Shown here piece after piece: positions 7,402-16,153 of a stretch of DNA of 64,000 nt. The notes beneath the pieces were generated by a model. It did not search any database. It saw nothing but the letters and a program-made list of their open reading frames with translations, and was not told where the DNA came from. Location: positions 2,294,001 through 2,358,000 of the forward strand of contig NZ_CP097218.1 in the NCBI RefSeq assembly GCF_023373525.1. The letters are read 5' to 3'. The DNA comes from Brachybacterium kimchii (lineage in GTDB: Bacteria; Actinomycetota; Actinomycetes; Actinomycetales; Dermabacteraceae). Every line of letters starts with the position of its first letter. Position 1 is the stretch's first letter. Made by a program: the position numbers and the translations under genes.

Positions 7402-9345
7402 GTGTCCTCACCCGCTGCCGTGCGCTCCCCGGAGATCGCGCTCCCTCCCACCGCCCTGCGACGCTCGCGCGAGGCCGGAGCCGAGGTCGCGGCCGACGCG
7501 AAGGTCGGAACCGGGGGCGGCGCCGGGGAGAAGACCGGCACCGAGGAGAAGGTCGGCGCGGGGACCGGGGCCGGGGCCGACGTCAGGTCGGGCTCGGCCG
7601 TCGGGGCCTCCCTGTGGTGGGCGCTCGCGGGGGCTGCCGTGGTGCTCTGCATCACCCTGCACGTGGTGGTCGCGCAGAGCGCGGTGGCGCCGCGCACCCC
7701 GTGGGACGAGATCCATCCGCTGCAGATCGCGCGGATGCTCTCGGGTGACCACGACGTCCCCAAGCTCTCCGGGAGCGGCTACTACCCGGGGTGGGCGATC
7801 CTCATGACGCCCATCTGGTGGTTCACGCACGACCCGGCGACGGTGTACCGCGCCGCGATCGTGCTGAGCAACGTCATCGGGGTCGCGACGATCCTCCCGC
7901 TGGCCCTCGCCGGCCGCCACCTGGGCATGAGCACCCCGCAGGCGATCGCGGTCGCCGGCCTGGCCATGTGCATGCCCGGGAGGATCGAGCCCGCCGACTA
8001 CGCCATGAGCGAGCCGCTGCTGATGTTCTGCTACGCATGGGCGGCGCTGGGAATGCTCGTGCTCTGGAAGCGGCCGACGTGGTGGCGCCTGGCGCTGTTC
8101 GTCGGCGCGATCGCCGCCGCCTACCTCACGCACACGCGCGCGCTCGCGCTCGTGCTCACGGCCGTGGTCTGGCTGCTGTTCTTCACCCGTCGCAGCGTCG
8201 CGAAGGCGCTCGTGGGCGTGCTCGCGCTGGTCGCGTCCTGGTGGATCGTGGACCGCATCGCCTCGGCCATCAACCACCGCATGCTGCTGACCGGCAGCAG
8301 CAAGACGGACCTGGCCATGCAGGCGATCCTCCACGCCCAGCCCGAGGCGCTCGCGAAGCTCCTGGCGGGCCAGAGCTGGGCGCAGGTCGTGGGCACCGCG
8401 GGCCTGTTCGCCCTGGGGTCCGTGGTGATCGTGGTGTGGACGCTGCGGGAGCTGCGCACCCTGCGCCTGGGGCCGGGGGCGTTCCTGTTCGGACTCACCG
8501 CGAGCACCGTCGCCATGAGCGTGGTGTGGTGGTACCAGCCCGAGGCGCTGTGGGGGAAGAGCTTCCACGGCCTCGAGGCCTGGCTCTATTCGCGCTACAT
8601 CGACCAGGTCGCGGCGCTGGTCGTGATCGTGGCCGCGGCGGCGCTGCTGCGCCGGATGAGCGCCCCGATGATCGGCATCGCCCTGGTGGTGTTCGTGCTG
8701 GGGGCCGCTGCCGTGGTGCTGAAGGTCGCCCCGCACGTGCCCATGTGGTACGGGCTGGGGACGAACACGGCGGCCGTGAACAGCTGGCAGGGCATGTTCC
8801 CCGAGCATCCCTTCCATCGTCCGCTGACGCCGTCGCTCGACAACGCGAACCGCTTCTGGATATGGGCTTCGCTGGCGACGGCGATCGCCCTGGCCGCGCT
8901 GTTCGTGCTGCGGCGCTTCCCGCGCACTGCCGTGGCTCTGCTGCTCGTCGGGGCCGCCGTGATGTCCCTGAACGCGAACCAGGATCAGCAACGGCGCGTG
9001 CCGGCCAAGGTGGGTGCGAGCCTCGAGAGGGCGGATGCCGCGAGCGGGGACACGGGCCCGCTGCCGGTGGACGTCGACCTCTCGTGCGCGAGCTCCGGCC
9101 TGAACAGGGCCGAGATCCTCAACTGGTCGGGCTTCTGGTTCTCGCCGCGCACCGTGAGCATCGCCGATCCGTCGAAGGGCCGGCCCTTCACGACCGAGCT
9201 CGTCATCTCCTGCAAGAACGGGTCGACGATGAAGGACCTGGGCGCCCGACCGGTCACCGGCGGCTCGAGCTACGGCTACCGGCTCTGGGTGCTCCCCGGC
9301 TCCCTCCAGGACCAGCTCGCCCGGGAGGGCGCCCTGGCGACGTGA
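7402..9345 (+). CDS. GT-C-type membrane glycosyltransferase-like protein
   Basis: A 647-residue membrane protein. An acidic/Gly-rich cytoplasmic N-terminus (about residues 20-70) is followed by some 11-12 transmembrane segments and a C-terminal soluble domain (about residues 530-647). The first extracytoplasmic loop holds an acidic motif, TPWDEIHPLQIARML, the position where GT39/ArnT/PMT-like enzymes carry a catalytic Asp/Glu. These enzymes use polyprenyl-phosphate sugars; the exact acceptor cannot be inferred. The GTG start at 7402 is preceded by CGGAGG. A hairpin follows immediately. Its divergent partner at 4750 is also a large membrane protein. Confidence 0.72.
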   Translation: MSSPAAVRSPEIALPPTALRRSREAGAEVAADAKVGTGGGAGEKTGTEEKVGAGTGAGADVRSGSAVGASLWWALAGAAVVLCITLHVVVAQSAVAPRTPWDEIHPLQIARMLSGDHDVPKLSGSGYYPGWAILMTPIWWFTHDPATVYRAAIVLSNVIGVATILPLALAGRHLGMSTPQAIAVAGLAMCMPGRIEPADYAMSEPLLMFCYAWAALGMLVLWKRPTWWRLALFVGAIAAAYLTHTRALALVLTAVVWLLFFTRRSVAKALVGVLALVASWWIVDRIASAINHRMLLTGSSKTDLAMQAILHAQPEALAKLLAGQSWAQVVGTAGLFALGSVVIVVWTLRELRTLRLGPGAFLFGLTASTVAMSVVWWYQPEALWGKSFHGLEAWLYSRYIDQVAALVVIVAAAALLRRMSAPMIGIALVVFVLGAAAVVLKVAPHVPMWYGLGTNTAAVNSWQGMFPEHPFHRPLTPSLDNANRFWIWASLATAIALAALFVLRRFPRTAVALLLVGAAVMSLNANQDQQRRVPAKVGASLERADAASGDTGPLPVDVDLSCASSGLNRAEILNWSGFWFSPRTVSIADPSKGRPFTTELVISCKNGSTMKDLGARPVTGGSSYGYRLWVLPGSLQDQLAREGALAT

Positions 9346-9346
9346 C

Positions 9347-9376
9347 GGCCGGGCCGGTCGGCTGGCCGGCCCGGCC
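9347..9376 (+). terminator. Hairpin after the GT-C-like gene
   Basis: An 11-bp perfect GC stem (GGCCGGGCCGG/CCGGCCCGGCC) with an 8-nt loop, beginning 1 bp after the stop codon. It lacks a T-tract, as is usual for actinobacterial terminators. Confidence 0.6.
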
Positions 9377-9527
9377 CACCGACCCGTCGGCCCGACCTGC
9401 CGACCGCTCCGGCCCCTCGCCCGACCAGTGACCCCGGCCACGCGACCGTGAGACGATCTCCCGGAATGCCCGACCTGACCGGCCCCACGACCCGCTCGCC
9501 GGACACCGCCAGACAAGGACACCGCAC

Positions 9528-10205
9528 ATGCGCAGCACGCTCTTCGACGCCTCGAACCAGGAGAAGCAGACCCAGGAGCGCTGGGTCCTGCAGTCCTCCA
9601 AGATGCTGCGCTGCGCTCTGCAGCCGCAGTCCCCTGAGATCATCGCCGCCCAGGGCGTGATGGTCGCCTACCAGGGGCAGATGGACTTCTCGTACCAGGG
9701 CTCCGGCGGCGGCATGAAGCTGCTGAAGAAGATGACCACGGGCGAGGGCGGGAACCTCATGCGCGTGCGCGGCCAGGGCGAGGTGTTCTTCGCCCGTCGG
9801 GCCGACGAGATCTTCCTGATCCAGCTCGAGGGCGACGCGCTCACCCTGAACACCCGCAACCTGCTGGCCTTCGACTCCTCGATCCAGTGGGACATCCGGG
9901 GCACGGGCGGCGCGGGCTTCATGGCCGGCGGCCTGTTCAACCTGTTCCTGCAGGGGCAGGGCCTGGTCGCCGTGACGTCCGACGGCCCGCCGATGCTGCT
10001 GGACTGCTCGCAGCAGCCCACCTACGTGGACCCGCAGGCGGCGGTGTGCTGGTCGGCGAACCTCACCCCGCAGATCAAGAACGACTTCAAGATGGGCTCG
10101 CTCATCGGCCGCGGCTCCGGCGAGTCCTTCCAGCTGGGCTTCCACGGCCCGGGCTTCGTCGTGGTCCAGCCCTCCGAGGGCGCGCCGGTCACGACCGGCT
10201 CCTGA
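9528..10205 (+). CDS. AIM24 family protein
   Basis: A 225-residue cytosolic protein of the AIM24/TIGR00266 family, a beta-rich fold of unclear biochemical role in bacteria. Typical segments are GEVFFARRADEIFLIQL, LAFDSSIQWDIR and a Gly-rich core GGAGFMAGGLFNLFLQG. The family length matches. The ATG has an AAGGA site 7 nt upstream. It appears monocistronic, lying after a terminator and 187 bp before the next gene. No catalytic residues are known for this family. Confidence 0.88.
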   Translation: MRSTLFDASNQEKQTQERWVLQSSKMLRCALQPQSPEIIAAQGVMVAYQGQMDFSYQGSGGGMKLLKKMTTGEGGNLMRVRGQGEVFFARRADEIFLIQLEGDALTLNTRNLLAFDSSIQWDIRGTGGAGFMAGGLFNLFLQGQGLVAVTSDGPPMLLDCSQQPTYVDPQAAVCWSANLTPQIKNDFKMGSLIGRGSGESFQLGFHGPGFVVVQPSEGAPVTTGS

Positions 10206-10392
10206 CCCCGGGCGCCGAGCCCGGGACCAGATCCCCCGGACCAGATCCCGGGATCCGCACCCGGGATCCGGGCCGACGGCCGGCCTTCGAGCGCCGGCCA
10301 CGGTCCCGTCGGTTTCCGTCCCTCGATTCCTCCTTCCGCGTGCGCACTGTGCGCGCTACTGTGTGACCCACACTTTGTTTCAAGGAGGAAAT

Positions 10393-11676
10393 ATGTCGTT
10401 CACCCTGGGCATCGTGGGCATCGGCCAGTTCGGCACCCACTTCGCCGAGCTCTTCAGCGCCCACCCCGACATCTCCGCGGTCTATGCCGTGGACTCGGTG
10501 CCCGAGCGCATCGACGCGATCGAGCAGCGCGAGCAGAACCCCGTGCACTTCGCCGGACGCTTCTCGAGCGTCGAGGAGCTGCTGGCCTCCGACGTCGACG
10601 CGGTCGCGATCTTCACCCAGCGCTGGACGCACGGGCGGATCGCGATCCAGGCGCTGCAGGCCGGCAAGCACGTGTACTCGGCGGTGCCCATGGCGATCGA
10701 GGAGGAGGAGATCCGCGAGATCACCCGCCTCGTGCAGGAGACGGGCCTGGTCTACATGATGGGCGAGACCAGCCAGTACAACGCCGCCGTGGTGCTGGCC
10801 CGTCGGATCGAGCGCTCGGGCGCCTTCGGCGAGGTCTTCTACGCCGAGGGCGACTACGTCCACGACATGGACCTGGGCTTCTACGACGCCTACAAGTACT
10901 CCGGCGGCGATGCCTGGAAGTCGACCGCCTCCTACCCGCCCCTGCTCTACCCCACGCACTCGATCGGCGGGATCCTGGGCGTGCTCGAGGACCGCCACGC
11001 GGTCTCGGTCTCGGCGCTCGGCCGGCCCGACACCCGCGGCGACGGCGTCTTCGACAAGGACGTCTCGATGTTCGACAACGACGTCTCCAACGCCTTCGCC
11101 CTGTTCGAGATGGACAACGGCGGCGCCTTCCGCACCAACGAGCTGCGCCGCGTGGGCTACCCCAGCCACAAGCGCGAGTCCCGCTTCCGCTTCTTCGGCG
11201 AGACCAGCAGCTTCGAGGAGACCGTGGACGTCACCTACTGGCACGACAAGAAGACGGTCCTCGAGGTCACCGACCTCATCAGCACCTCGTCGACCATGAG
11301 CCTGGACGATCCCCGCCTGAAGGACGTCTCCCCCACCCTGCGCGACGCCTTCGTCGCGGGCGCGGCCCGCTCCCACCACCAGGACCGCCTGCCCTCGGAG
11401 TTCCAGGGCAAGCCCAACGGACACGAGGGAGCCCACCACTTCCTCGTCGACGACTTCGCGCGCGCGGTGGCGAACGGGAAGCAGCCGATGGTCAACGCCT
11501 GGCAGGCGGCCCGCTACACCCTGCCCGGGATCATCGCCCACCAGTCGATGCGCGAGGGCGGCGCCCGCCTCCCGATCCACGACCTCGGCGACTGCCCGCT
11601 GCCGGTCCAGGATCTCGACGCCGACCAGCCCGCTCTCGACGAGGCCGGCATCCAGGCGTTGCTCGCCGACGTCTGA
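10393..11676 (+). CDS. Gfo/Idh/MocA family NAD(P)-dependent oxidoreductase
   Basis: A 427-residue dehydrogenase-type protein. The N-terminal Rossmann domain begins with LGIVGIGQFGTHFAELF, and AGKHVYSAVPMAIEEEEI resembles the EKP region but has AVP in place of EKP, which is unusual for the catalytic Lys. The C-terminal alpha/beta domain carries GGDAWKSTASYPPLLYPTH, with the usual substrate-binding His. It probably acts on a sugar or inositol derivative; the substrate is unknown. The ATG at 10393 has a perfect AAGGAGG 5 nt upstream, and an upstream in-frame start at 10363 is rejected. A TACTGT box at 10357-10362 is a possible -10. Confidence 0.88.
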   Translation: MSFTLGIVGIGQFGTHFAELFSAHPDISAVYAVDSVPERIDAIEQREQNPVHFAGRFSSVEELLASDVDAVAIFTQRWTHGRIAIQALQAGKHVYSAVPMAIEEEEIREITRLVQETGLVYMMGETSQYNAAVVLARRIERSGAFGEVFYAEGDYVHDMDLGFYDAYKYSGGDAWKSTASYPPLLYPTHSIGGILGVLEDRHAVSVSALGRPDTRGDGVFDKDVSMFDNDVSNAFALFEMDNGGAFRTNELRRVGYPSHKRESRFRFFGETSSFEETVDVTYWHDKKTVLEVTDLISTSSTMSLDDPRLKDVSPTLRDAFVAGAARSHHQDRLPSEFQGKPNGHEGAHHFLVDDFARAVANGKQPMVNAWQAARYTLPGIIAHQSMREGGARLPIHDLGDCPLPVQDLDADQPALDEAGIQALLADV

Positions 11677-11758
11677 GCGCGTCGGGCCGACGGGCCCGTC
11701 GGCCGTCGGCCGGTCCGTCGGCCCCGACCCGTCGGCCGGTCCGTCGCCCCGATGCGTC

Positions 11759-11804
11759 CCCCGGGGGCCCGGAGCGTGATCCCGCTTGCTCCGGGCCCCC
11801 GGGG
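11759..11804 (+). terminator. Strong hairpin terminator
   Basis: A perfect 17-bp stem, CCCCGGGGGCCCGGAGC and its complement, with a 12-nt loop, placed 82 bp after the oxidoreductase stop and before fprA. The flanking 11700-11755 is a short tandem repeat of GTCGGCCGGTCC type. Confidence 0.85.
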
Positions 11805-11922
11805 TCTGCAGGTCAGTGATTTTCGCGTATAGGCTGGTGCGTAAATCGAGACCAACGGCGACGCCGCTCTCGCCGGACGCGTGCAGCGCCCGCGGGCGCT
11901 CGCCCCGGGAACCCGAGGTGCG

Positions 11923-13410
11923 ATGACCACGAACCAGCCTTCCGCCCAGCCCCTTCGACTCGCCGTGATCGGCTCCGGTCCCGCGGGCGTCTACGCCGCC
12001 GAGACGCTGCTGCGCTCACCGCAGGTGAAGTCCGGCGAGCTCGAGGTCCAGTGCGACCTCTTCGACGCTCTGCCGACGCCCTTCGGGCTGATCCGGTACG
12101 GCGTCGCCCCCGACCACCCGCGCATCAAGGGCATCATCACCGCCCTGCACCGCATCCTGGACCGCGGGGACATCCGCTTCCTGGGCGACGTCGACTTCGG
12201 CACCGACCTCACCGCCGCCGAGCTGCGCGAGCGCTACGACGCCGTCATCTTCGCGACCGGCGCCCTCAAGGACGCCGAGCTGAACATCCCCGGCATCGAC
12301 CTCGAGGGCTCCTACGGCGCCGCCGACTTCGTGGCCTGGTACGACGGCAACCCCGACTACCCGCGCACCTGGCCCCTGGAGGCCGAGCAGGTCGCCATGA
12401 TCGGCAACGGCAACGTGGCGCTGGACGCGGCCCGGATGCTCTCGAAGTCGGCCGACGAGCTGCTGCGCACCGAGATCCCCGAGAACGTCTACGAGGGCCT
12501 GACCTCCGCGCGCACCACCGACGTGCACGTGTTCGGCCGCCGCGGGCCCGCGCAGTCGAAGTTCACGCCGCTGGAGACCCGCGAGCTCGCCCACCCCCAC
12601 GGCGTGCAGATCGTCATGGACCCGGCCGACTTCGCGATGATCACCCCCGAGGAGCGCGAGGCCATCCGCGCCGACCGCCGCCGCGAGCAGGTCTATGCGA
12701 CCTTCGAGGGCTGGCTGCACGCCCAGCAGGAGCGCGAGGCGAAGGGCGAGGAGCCCACGGACGCCCACGGCGGCCCCGTGCAGCGCCGCCTGCACCTGCA
12801 CTTCTGGCACAAGCCCGTCGAGGTCCTCGGCGAGGACGGCCGCGTCACCGGCATGCGCTTCGAGCGCACCCGTCTGGATGCCGAGGGCGGCATGGAGGGC
12901 ACCGGCGAGCTCGTCGACTACGACCTGCAGGCCGTCTACCGCGCGATCGGCTACTTCGGCTCCGAGCTGCCCGGCGTCCCCTACGACGAGTCCCGCGGCG
13001 TCATCCACAACGAGGCCGGCCGCGTCACCGAGGCCGACGGCGAGGTCATCCCCGGCCTCTTCGCCAACGGCTGGATCAAGCGCGGGCCCGTCGGCCTCAT
13101 CGGCGCCACGAAGTCCGACGCCGCGGAGACCGTCGCGAGCCTGCTCGAGGACCTCGAGGCCGACCGCATCCCGAGCGCCCCGGACCGCGACCCCGACTCG
13201 ATCCTGCGCCTGCTCGAGGACAAGGGCGTGGAGTTCACGACCTGGCAGGGCTGGACCGCCCTCGAGGAGCACGAGATCGGCCTGGGCGCGGCAGTCCAGG
13301 ACAGCGAGGGCAATCCGCGCCCGCGCGTGAAGGTCGTGCCCCGCGAGGAGATGGTGCGCGTGGCCCGCGAGGCTCAGCGCGCGCACGAGAGCGCCTCGGC
13401 CGACGCCTGA
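11923..13410 (+). CDS. fprA: Ferredoxin/flavodoxin--NADP+ reductase, adrenodoxin-reductase type
   Basis: A 495-residue FAD- and NADPH-binding flavoprotein that passes electrons from NADPH to ferredoxin, feeding P450s and iron-sulfur enzymes. The FAD-binding N-terminus reads RLAVIGSGPAGVYAAETLL. Then come PTPFGLIRYGVAPDHPRIKG (diagnostic of the FprA/adrenodoxin reductase group), the NADPH site AMIGNGNVALDAARML and VFGRRGPAQSKFTPLE, and the C-terminal NGWIKRGPVGLIGATKSDA. The ATG at 11923 follows GAGGTG; the frame is open upstream to 11881 without a family match. TAGGCT around 11835 may be the -10. It is followed by two successive hairpins. Confidence 0.96.
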   Translation: MTTNQPSAQPLRLAVIGSGPAGVYAAETLLRSPQVKSGELEVQCDLFDALPTPFGLIRYGVAPDHPRIKGIITALHRILDRGDIRFLGDVDFGTDLTAAELRERYDAVIFATGALKDAELNIPGIDLEGSYGAADFVAWYDGNPDYPRTWPLEAEQVAMIGNGNVALDAARMLSKSADELLRTEIPENVYEGLTSARTTDVHVFGRRGPAQSKFTPLETRELAHPHGVQIVMDPADFAMITPEEREAIRADRRREQVYATFEGWLHAQQEREAKGEEPTDAHGGPVQRRLHLHFWHKPVEVLGEDGRVTGMRFERTRLDAEGGMEGTGELVDYDLQAVYRAIGYFGSELPGVPYDESRGVIHNEAGRVTEADGEVIPGLFANGWIKRGPVGLIGATKSDAAETVASLLEDLEADRIPSAPDRDPDSILRLLEDKGVEFTTWQGWTALEEHEIGLGAAVQDSEGNPRPRVKVVPREEMVRVAREAQRAHESASADA

Positions 13411-13467
13411 GGGCGGTGCCTGAGGGCGGTGGTACCTGAGGGCGGTGCGGCCGAGGACGGCGGGCCC

Positions 13468-13532
13468 TTCGATGTCGCTGGGTGAGGTCTTAAGGCCATA
13501 GAGGCGTTGAGACCTCACCCAGCGACATCGAA
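13468..13532. repeat. Long inverted repeat, 23-bp perfect arms
   Basis: A 23-nt arm starting TTCGATGTCGCTGGGTGAGG pairs perfectly with its complement across a 19-nt loop, 57 bp after fprA. It could terminate fprA, but a separate GC hairpin terminator follows at 13580 and the arm is long and not GC-maximal, so a mobile or protein-binding palindrome is also possible. The element at 62239 has a similar design. Confidence 0.9.
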
Positions 13533-13579
13533 GCCGGGCCCCAGGCCCAGGTGCCCCAGACCTCAGGCCCCAGCCCACG

Positions 13580-13610
13580 CAGCGCGCCCCGGGAATCCCG
13601 GGGCGCGCTG
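13580..13610 (+). terminator. Hairpin terminator after fprA
   Basis: A perfect 14-bp stem CAGCGCGCCCCGGG with loop AAT, before the promoter of the next gene. Confidence 0.8.
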
Positions 13611-13661
13611 CCGTCTCTGACGGACCTCACAGCTCGTCGACAGCCACCGAACGACCCAGCG

Positions 13662-13693
13662 CCCTATAGTGGAATGGTCATTTCACTACAGGG
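13662..13693 (+). promoter_or_regulatory. Promoter with overlapping inverted-repeat operator
   Basis: CCCTATAGTGGAATG and CATTTCACTACAGGG form a 32-bp inverted repeat matching at 13 of 15 positions. It contains a perfect TATAGT -10 hexamer (13665-13670). A repressor bound here would block the quinone reductase promoter. A partly similar site lies upstream of the DUF1304 gene at 16058, beside a TetR gene, which makes that TetR a candidate regulator (inference). Confidence 0.65.
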
Positions 13694-13781
13694 TGGTCTT
13701 CGCCGAACCCCGGACGTCGCATCGCGTCGTCGCACCGGAGCTCCCCGCGCCGTCGCCACCCACCGTTCCAGGAGGTCCGCC

Positions 13782-14759
13782 ATGCGCGCCGTCACCCATC
13801 AGTCCTTCGGAGAGCCCACCGACGTCCTCGACGTCACCGAGGTCGCCGAGCCCTCGCCCGGTCCCGGCGAGGTGCTCGTGCGCATGGTGCTCAGCCCCAT
13901 CCACAACCATGACCTGTGGACCGTGCGCGGCACCTACGGCGTGAAGCCGGAGCTGCCCGCGCGGGCCGGCACCGAGGCCGTCGGCGTCGTCGAGCAGCTC
14001 GGCGAGGGCGTCAGCCAGCTGGTCACCGGCCAGCGCGTGGTCGCGACCTCGCAGCTGGGCGTCTGGGCGGAGCGCTTCACGGCGCCGGCCGCCTCGCTGA
14101 TCCCGGTGCCGGAGAACCTGCCCGACGAGGTCGCCGCGCAGCTCGCCGCGATGCCCTTCAGCGCGATCTCGCTGCTGGAGCGCCTGGACCTCGAGCCCGG
14201 GCAGACCCTGGTGCAGAACGCCGCCAACGGCGCCGTGGGCCGCCTGGTCGCGCAGTTCGCCCGCGCCCGGGGCATCAACGTGGTGGGTCTCGTGCGCCGC
14301 TCGGCGGGGGTCGAGGAGCTCGCCGCCCAGGGCATCACGGGCGTCGTCGCGACCGACGAGGACGGCTGGGAGGACCGCGCCCGCGCGCTCATCGGCGATT
14401 CCACCGCCCCCGTCGGGATCGACTCCGTGGGAAGAGAGGCCGCGGGCCAGGTGCTCTCGCTGCTGGCCGACGGCGGACGCCTCGTCGTCTTCGGGGCCAT
14501 GGCCGCCCCGGTCATGTCGATCCCCTCGGGCCCGGTGATCTTCCGCGACCTGCACATCGAGGGCTTCTGGGGCGCCCAGGTCTCCAAGGACATGCCGGCC
14601 GATCAGCGCGCCGAGCTGTTCCGCGAGATCATCACCCGCCTGCTCGACGGGTCGGTGACCCTGCCGGTCGCCGCGACCTACTCGCTCGAGGACGTGCGCG
14701 AGGCGTCCGCCGCGAACTTCGACGCCGGCCGCGTTGGCAAGGTGCTGCTGCGCCCCTGA
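13782..14759 (+). CDS. Zinc-free MDR-family NADPH:quinone/enoyl reductase
   Basis: A 325-residue medium-chain reductase. The GroES-like N-terminal domain (residues 1-120) carries MRAVTHQSFGEPTDVLDV and LSPIHNHDLWTVRGTYG, which resembles the enoyl reductase (MECR/ETR) subgroup. The Rossmann domain has VQNAANGAVGRLVAQFARARG. The structural-zinc Cys cluster of alcohol dehydrogenases is absent. It probably reduces quinones or enoyl compounds with NADPH; the substrate is unassigned. The ATG at 13782 has AGGAGGT upstream. It shares a bidirectional terminator with ohr, and its promoter carries an inverted repeat, so stress-linked control is plausible. Confidence 0.85.
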   Translation: MRAVTHQSFGEPTDVLDVTEVAEPSPGPGEVLVRMVLSPIHNHDLWTVRGTYGVKPELPARAGTEAVGVVEQLGEGVSQLVTGQRVVATSQLGVWAERFTAPAASLIPVPENLPDEVAAQLAAMPFSAISLLERLDLEPGQTLVQNAANGAVGRLVAQFARARGINVVGLVRRSAGVEELAAQGITGVVATDEDGWEDRARALIGDSTAPVGIDSVGREAAGQVLSLLADGGRLVVFGAMAAPVMSIPSGPVIFRDLHIEGFWGAQVSKDMPADQRAELFREIITRLLDGSVTLPVAATYSLEDVREASAANFDAGRVGKVLLRP

Positions 14760-14806
14760 TCGCGATCGGCGTGCGCAGACCATCGCACGCCGACCCACCA
14801 GACACG

Positions 14807-14844
14807 GAAGAGCCCGCCGGGAGAATCCTCCCGGCGGGCTCTTC
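14807..14844. terminator. Bidirectional terminator between convergent genes
   Basis: A perfect 17-bp stem GAAGAGCCCGCCGGGAG with loop AATC, lying between the convergent quinone reductase and ohr genes and serving both strands. Confidence 0.9.
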
Positions 14845-14860
14845 GCATGCGCGGCGAGGA

Positions 14861-15283
14861 TCAGTCGTCGGCGACGGTGACGTTCACGGGGATGTTCCCG
14901 CGGGTGGCGTTGGAGTACGGGCACACCTGGTGCGCGGCGTCGGCGAGGGACTGCGCGGCGTCGTGGTCGAGCTCGGGGATGACGACCTCGAGGTCGACGG
15001 CGAGGGCGAAGCCGCCCTCGTCGTTGCTGCCGATGCTCACGCGGGCGCCGACGCTCGAGCCCTCGATCGAGACCTTCTGCTGGCGGGCCACGGCCTGCAG
15101 CGCCGAGTGGTAGCAGGCGGCGTAGCCGGCAGCGAAGAGCTGCTCGGGGTTCGCGCCCTTCCCGGAGCCGCCCATGGCCGTCGGGACGGCCATGTCGAAG
15201 GCGAGGTCCGATCCGGAGACCTCGACGTGCCCGTCGCGGCCGGCGCCGGTGGCGAGCGCCTCGGTGGAGTAGAGGGGCTTCAT
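14861..15283 (-). CDS. ohr: Organic hydroperoxide resistance protein (Ohr/OsmC family)
   Basis: A 140-residue thiol peroxidase that reduces organic hydroperoxides in the cytosol. Both catalytic cysteines are present: C54 in FAAGYAACYHSALQ and C119 in AAHQVCPYSNATRGN. The typical MGGSGKGANPEQLFAAGYAA segment is intact. The ATG at 15283 has AAGGA upstream. The TetR gene 62 bp upstream, on the same strand, probably forms an operon with it. Ohr is more often controlled by a MarR-type OhrR, so a TetR partner is noteworthy. Confidence 0.95.
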   Translation of the reverse strand: MKPLYSTEALATGAGRDGHVEVSGSDLAFDMAVPTAMGGSGKGANPEQLFAAGYAACYHSALQAVARQQKVSIEGSSVGARVSIGSNDEGGFALAVDLEVVIPELDHDAAQSLADAAHQVCPYSNATRGNIPVNVTVADD

Positions 15284-15345
15284 GGTGGATTCCTTCCGTC
15301 GGGTGCTGCGGTGGACCTGCGGGGTCGGGCCGACGAGCGCTGGGC

Positions 15346-15945
15346 TCAGCCGGCCGGCGCGAGCAGGGGTGTGCGGGCCGCTTCGAGGGAGCTGCGCGCG
15401 GCGCTCCGGTCGATCCGGCTCATGACCAGGGCCGCGAGGAGCGCGGAGACGCTGGTCTCGGTGAGACGCCCGCGCTCGGCGGCGGAGGCCTCGGGGAAGC
15501 GGGCGGCGACGCCGGCGCCGAAGGCGCGCACGAGCTCGGCGCGGTAGGAGGCGATGACGTCGCGCACGGCCTCTTCGCGGCCGATGCCCGCGCAGGCGGA
15601 GTTCACGAGCAGGCAGCCGTCGGGCAGGGACTGCTCCTCCCCCTCTGCGCCGTCCTCGCCCAGCAGTCGGGCGGCGGAGCCGAGGTAGTCGGCGAGCGCG
15701 CGGGGGCTCGGGTGCTCGGCGAGCAGCGGGGCGAGGCCCGGGCGCACCACTTCGTCGAGGTAGTTCGCGATCGCGGCCTCGAAGAGTCCGCGCTTGGACC
15801 CGAAGGCGTGGTAGATGCTCGAGGCGTTGAGCCCTGTGGCCTGCTGGATCGCACTCATGGAGGCGCTCTCGAAGCCCTCGCGCCAGAAGAGCGAGCGCGC
15901 GGCGCGCACGACCTCGACGGTCTCGAAGGTGGCGGTGCGTCCCAT
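15346..15945 (-). CDS. TetR/AcrR family transcriptional regulator
   Basis: A 199-residue repressor-like protein. The N-terminal helix-turn-helix domain (residues 1-50) reads VRAARSLFWREGFESASMS and then ATGLNASSIYHAFGSKRGLF. The C-terminal ligand-binding domain has one Cys pair region, GCLLVNSACAG, reminiscent of the LmrA/YxaF-type subgroup. The start at 15945 is chosen because the MGRTATF start has AAGGAG 9 nt upstream. It is divergent from the DUF1304 gene; the shared region holds a CTATAGTG/CGCTACAG site. Likely targets are itself, ohr, DUF1304 and possibly the quinone reductase (inference). Confidence 0.9.
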   Translation of the reverse strand: MGRTATFETVEVVRAARSLFWREGFESASMSAIQQATGLNASSIYHAFGSKRGLFEAAIANYLDEVVRPGLAPLLAEHPSPRALADYLGSAARLLGEDGAEGEEQSLPDGCLLVNSACAGIGREEAVRDVIASYRAELVRAFGAGVAARFPEASAAERGRLTETSVSALLAALVMSRIDRSAARSSLEAARTPLLAPAG

Positions 15946-16057
15946 CGGCTGGCTCCTTCCCTGATCGGACTGCGGCGGCGCGCGGACGGGCCGTGCGGCA
16001 TCCGCTCGTCCGGCGGCGCCGCGTGACGCCCACCCTTTCGGCGGCGCCGTCGTCAGT

Positions 16058-16080
16058 CTATAGTGGAGCAAGCGCTACAG
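16058..16080. promoter_or_regulatory. Promoter and candidate TetR site between divergent genes
   Basis: CTATAGTG, 7 nt and CGCTACAG form a weak inverted repeat (6 of 8). TATAGT at 16059-16064 is a perfect -10 for the DUF1304 gene. The left half resembles the stronger palindrome at 13662, but the spacing differs (7 against 12 nt between TAGTG and its partner), so common control is only suggestive. Confidence 0.45.
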
Positions 16081-16153
16081 AAAAGCCTCGCTGGTCACTT
16101 CTCGCATCTCTCCTCAAAGATCGCTCCCCCATCGCTCCCCACCGGAGGTCCCC

